Source: Streptomyces phaeochromogenes (GTDB taxonomy: Bacteria; Actinomycetota; Actinomycetes; Streptomycetales; Streptomycetaceae). Taken from it: DNA of 40,509 nucleotides. A program made the translations under genes and the position numbers. Below are positions 39,966 to 40,509 of the stretch, piece after piece. Within the stretch, counting starts at the first letter, position 1. Every line of letters begins with the position of its first letter. The DNA lies in NCBI RefSeq assembly GCF_001418655.1, contig NZ_LIQZ01000226.1, positions 1 to 40,509 on the forward strand, written 5' to 3'. The notes under the pieces are model-generated. The model searched no databases. It saw nothing but the letters and a program-made list of their open reading frames with translations, and was not told the DNA's origin.

Positions 39966-40509
39966 GTGACCCAGACCATTGGATTCATAGGCAGCGGCAT
40001 GATCGGCGGAGCGCTGGCCCGGCTCGCCGTCGCCGCCGGACTGAACGTCGTCGTGAGCAACTCGCGTGGCCCGGACACCCTGGGCGACCTCGTCGACGAG
40101 CTCGGCGAGCGAGCCCGCGCCGCCGTGCCCGCCGAAGCCGCGCGGGCCGGTGACCTGGTCGTGGCGACCGTCCCGCTGCGCGCCTACGACCGGTTGCCCG
40201 TGGAAGCCCTGGCGGGCAGGACGGTGATCGACACGATGAACTACTACCCGGACCGCGACGGCCGCATCGCCGAGCTGGACTCGGGCGAGCTGACCTCCAG
40301 CGCCCTCGTGCAGCGGCATCTGGAGGGTGCGCGCCTGGTCAAGGCGTTCAACAACATCGACTTCCGGCGCCTGTTCACCAGCGCCCGCGCCGCCGGTGCC
40401 GCCGACCGCAGCGCCCTGCCCGTCGCCGGTGACGACCCGGCCGCCAAGGCGGACGTGGCCCGGCTCCTCGACGTCCTCGGTTACGACGCGGTCGACATCG
40501 GCACCCTCG
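39966..40509 (+). CDS. NADPH-dependent F420 reductase family / NAD(P)-binding oxidoreductase, partial
   Basis: The 181 visible residues begin at GTG 39966 and continue past the window end. The N terminus IGFIGSGMIGGALARLA is a Rossmann dinucleotide site, NSRGPDTL follows the second strand as in NADP-specific members, and VIDTMNYYPDRDGRIAELD and KAFNNIDFRRL match the family of F420H2:NADP+ oxidoreductases and their F420-independent relatives. Which cofactor pair it uses cannot be told from this part. The ribosome site GGGGAG is about 11 bases upstream. Expression is probably controlled by the divergent TetR protein. Confidence 0.85.
   Translation, partial: MTQTIGFIGSGMIGGALARLAVAAGLNVVVSNSRGPDTLGDLVDELGERARAAVPAEAARAGDLVVATVPLRAYDRLPVEALAGRTVIDTMNYYPDRDGRIAELDSGELTSSALVQRHLEGARLVKAFNNIDFRRLFTSARAAGAADRSALPVAGDDPAAKADVARLLDVLGYDAVDIGTL

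Overview
The window is a high-GC actinobacterial chromosome segment, almost certainly Streptomyces: GTG starts are common, the third codon position is strongly G/C, and it carries cutRS, sepH and the small actinobacterial families DUF4193, DUF3093, DUF3710 and DUF3159. Much of it follows a gene order that, as I recall it, is also found in Mycobacterium tuberculosis around suhB, dut, ceoBC and the neighbouring permease and RNA methyltransferase. No rRNA, tRNA, CRISPR array, insertion sequence or integrase was seen.

Region 1 (1-9.5 kb) is housekeeping: the end of a phosphodiesterase gene, thymidine kinase, a two-domain VOC protein, a mercaptopyruvate sulfurtransferase, the septation protein gene sepH, an overlapping MFS exporter/FAD oxidase pair, the (coproporphyrin) ferrochelatase and an inositol monophosphatase. 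An unusual branched inverted-repeat structure lies between the monophosphatase and a 57-residue ORF. Region 2 (9.9-16.1 kb) has cutRS, a zinc-ribbon DUF4193 protein, a membrane-associated protein, DUF3093, a PaaI thioesterase, dut and DUF3710.

Region 3 (16.1-23.6 kb) interrupts the conserved order. It holds a TetR gene, MFS exporter, SRPBCC protein and carotenoid oxygenase on the minus strand, with matching palindromic operators in front of the TetR and MFS genes. A peptidoglycan amidase without a signal peptide, a secreted alginate-lyase-family protein and an orphan ABC ATPase follow. Region 4 (23.8-33.7 kb) looks like a potassium-homeostasis block: kdpD-kdpE without kdpFABC, an OB-fold protein, DUF3159, a pair of RCK/TrkA proteins, a 31-residue membrane peptide not recognisable by length filters, and a KimA-like K+ importer, followed by a TrmA/RumA-type RNA methyltransferase.

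Region 5 (33.7-39.16 kb) is the most interesting part. The last 63 bases of the methyltransferase gene recur 5.4 kb downstream as a stranded fragment (44 bases with one mismatch, then weaker similarity to the stop codon). Between the two copies lies a compact catabolic or detoxification cassette: metallo-beta-lactamase-fold hydrolase, MFS transporter, an AtzG-like 68-residue subunit overlapping an amidase, and a TetR regulator. A large inverted repeat between the divergent operons contains two operator copies, and a third copy precedes the TetR gene. This looks like an island inserted at the 3' end of a protein-coding gene. The window ends with a TetR gene divergent from an F420/NADP-type reductase gene that runs off the edge.
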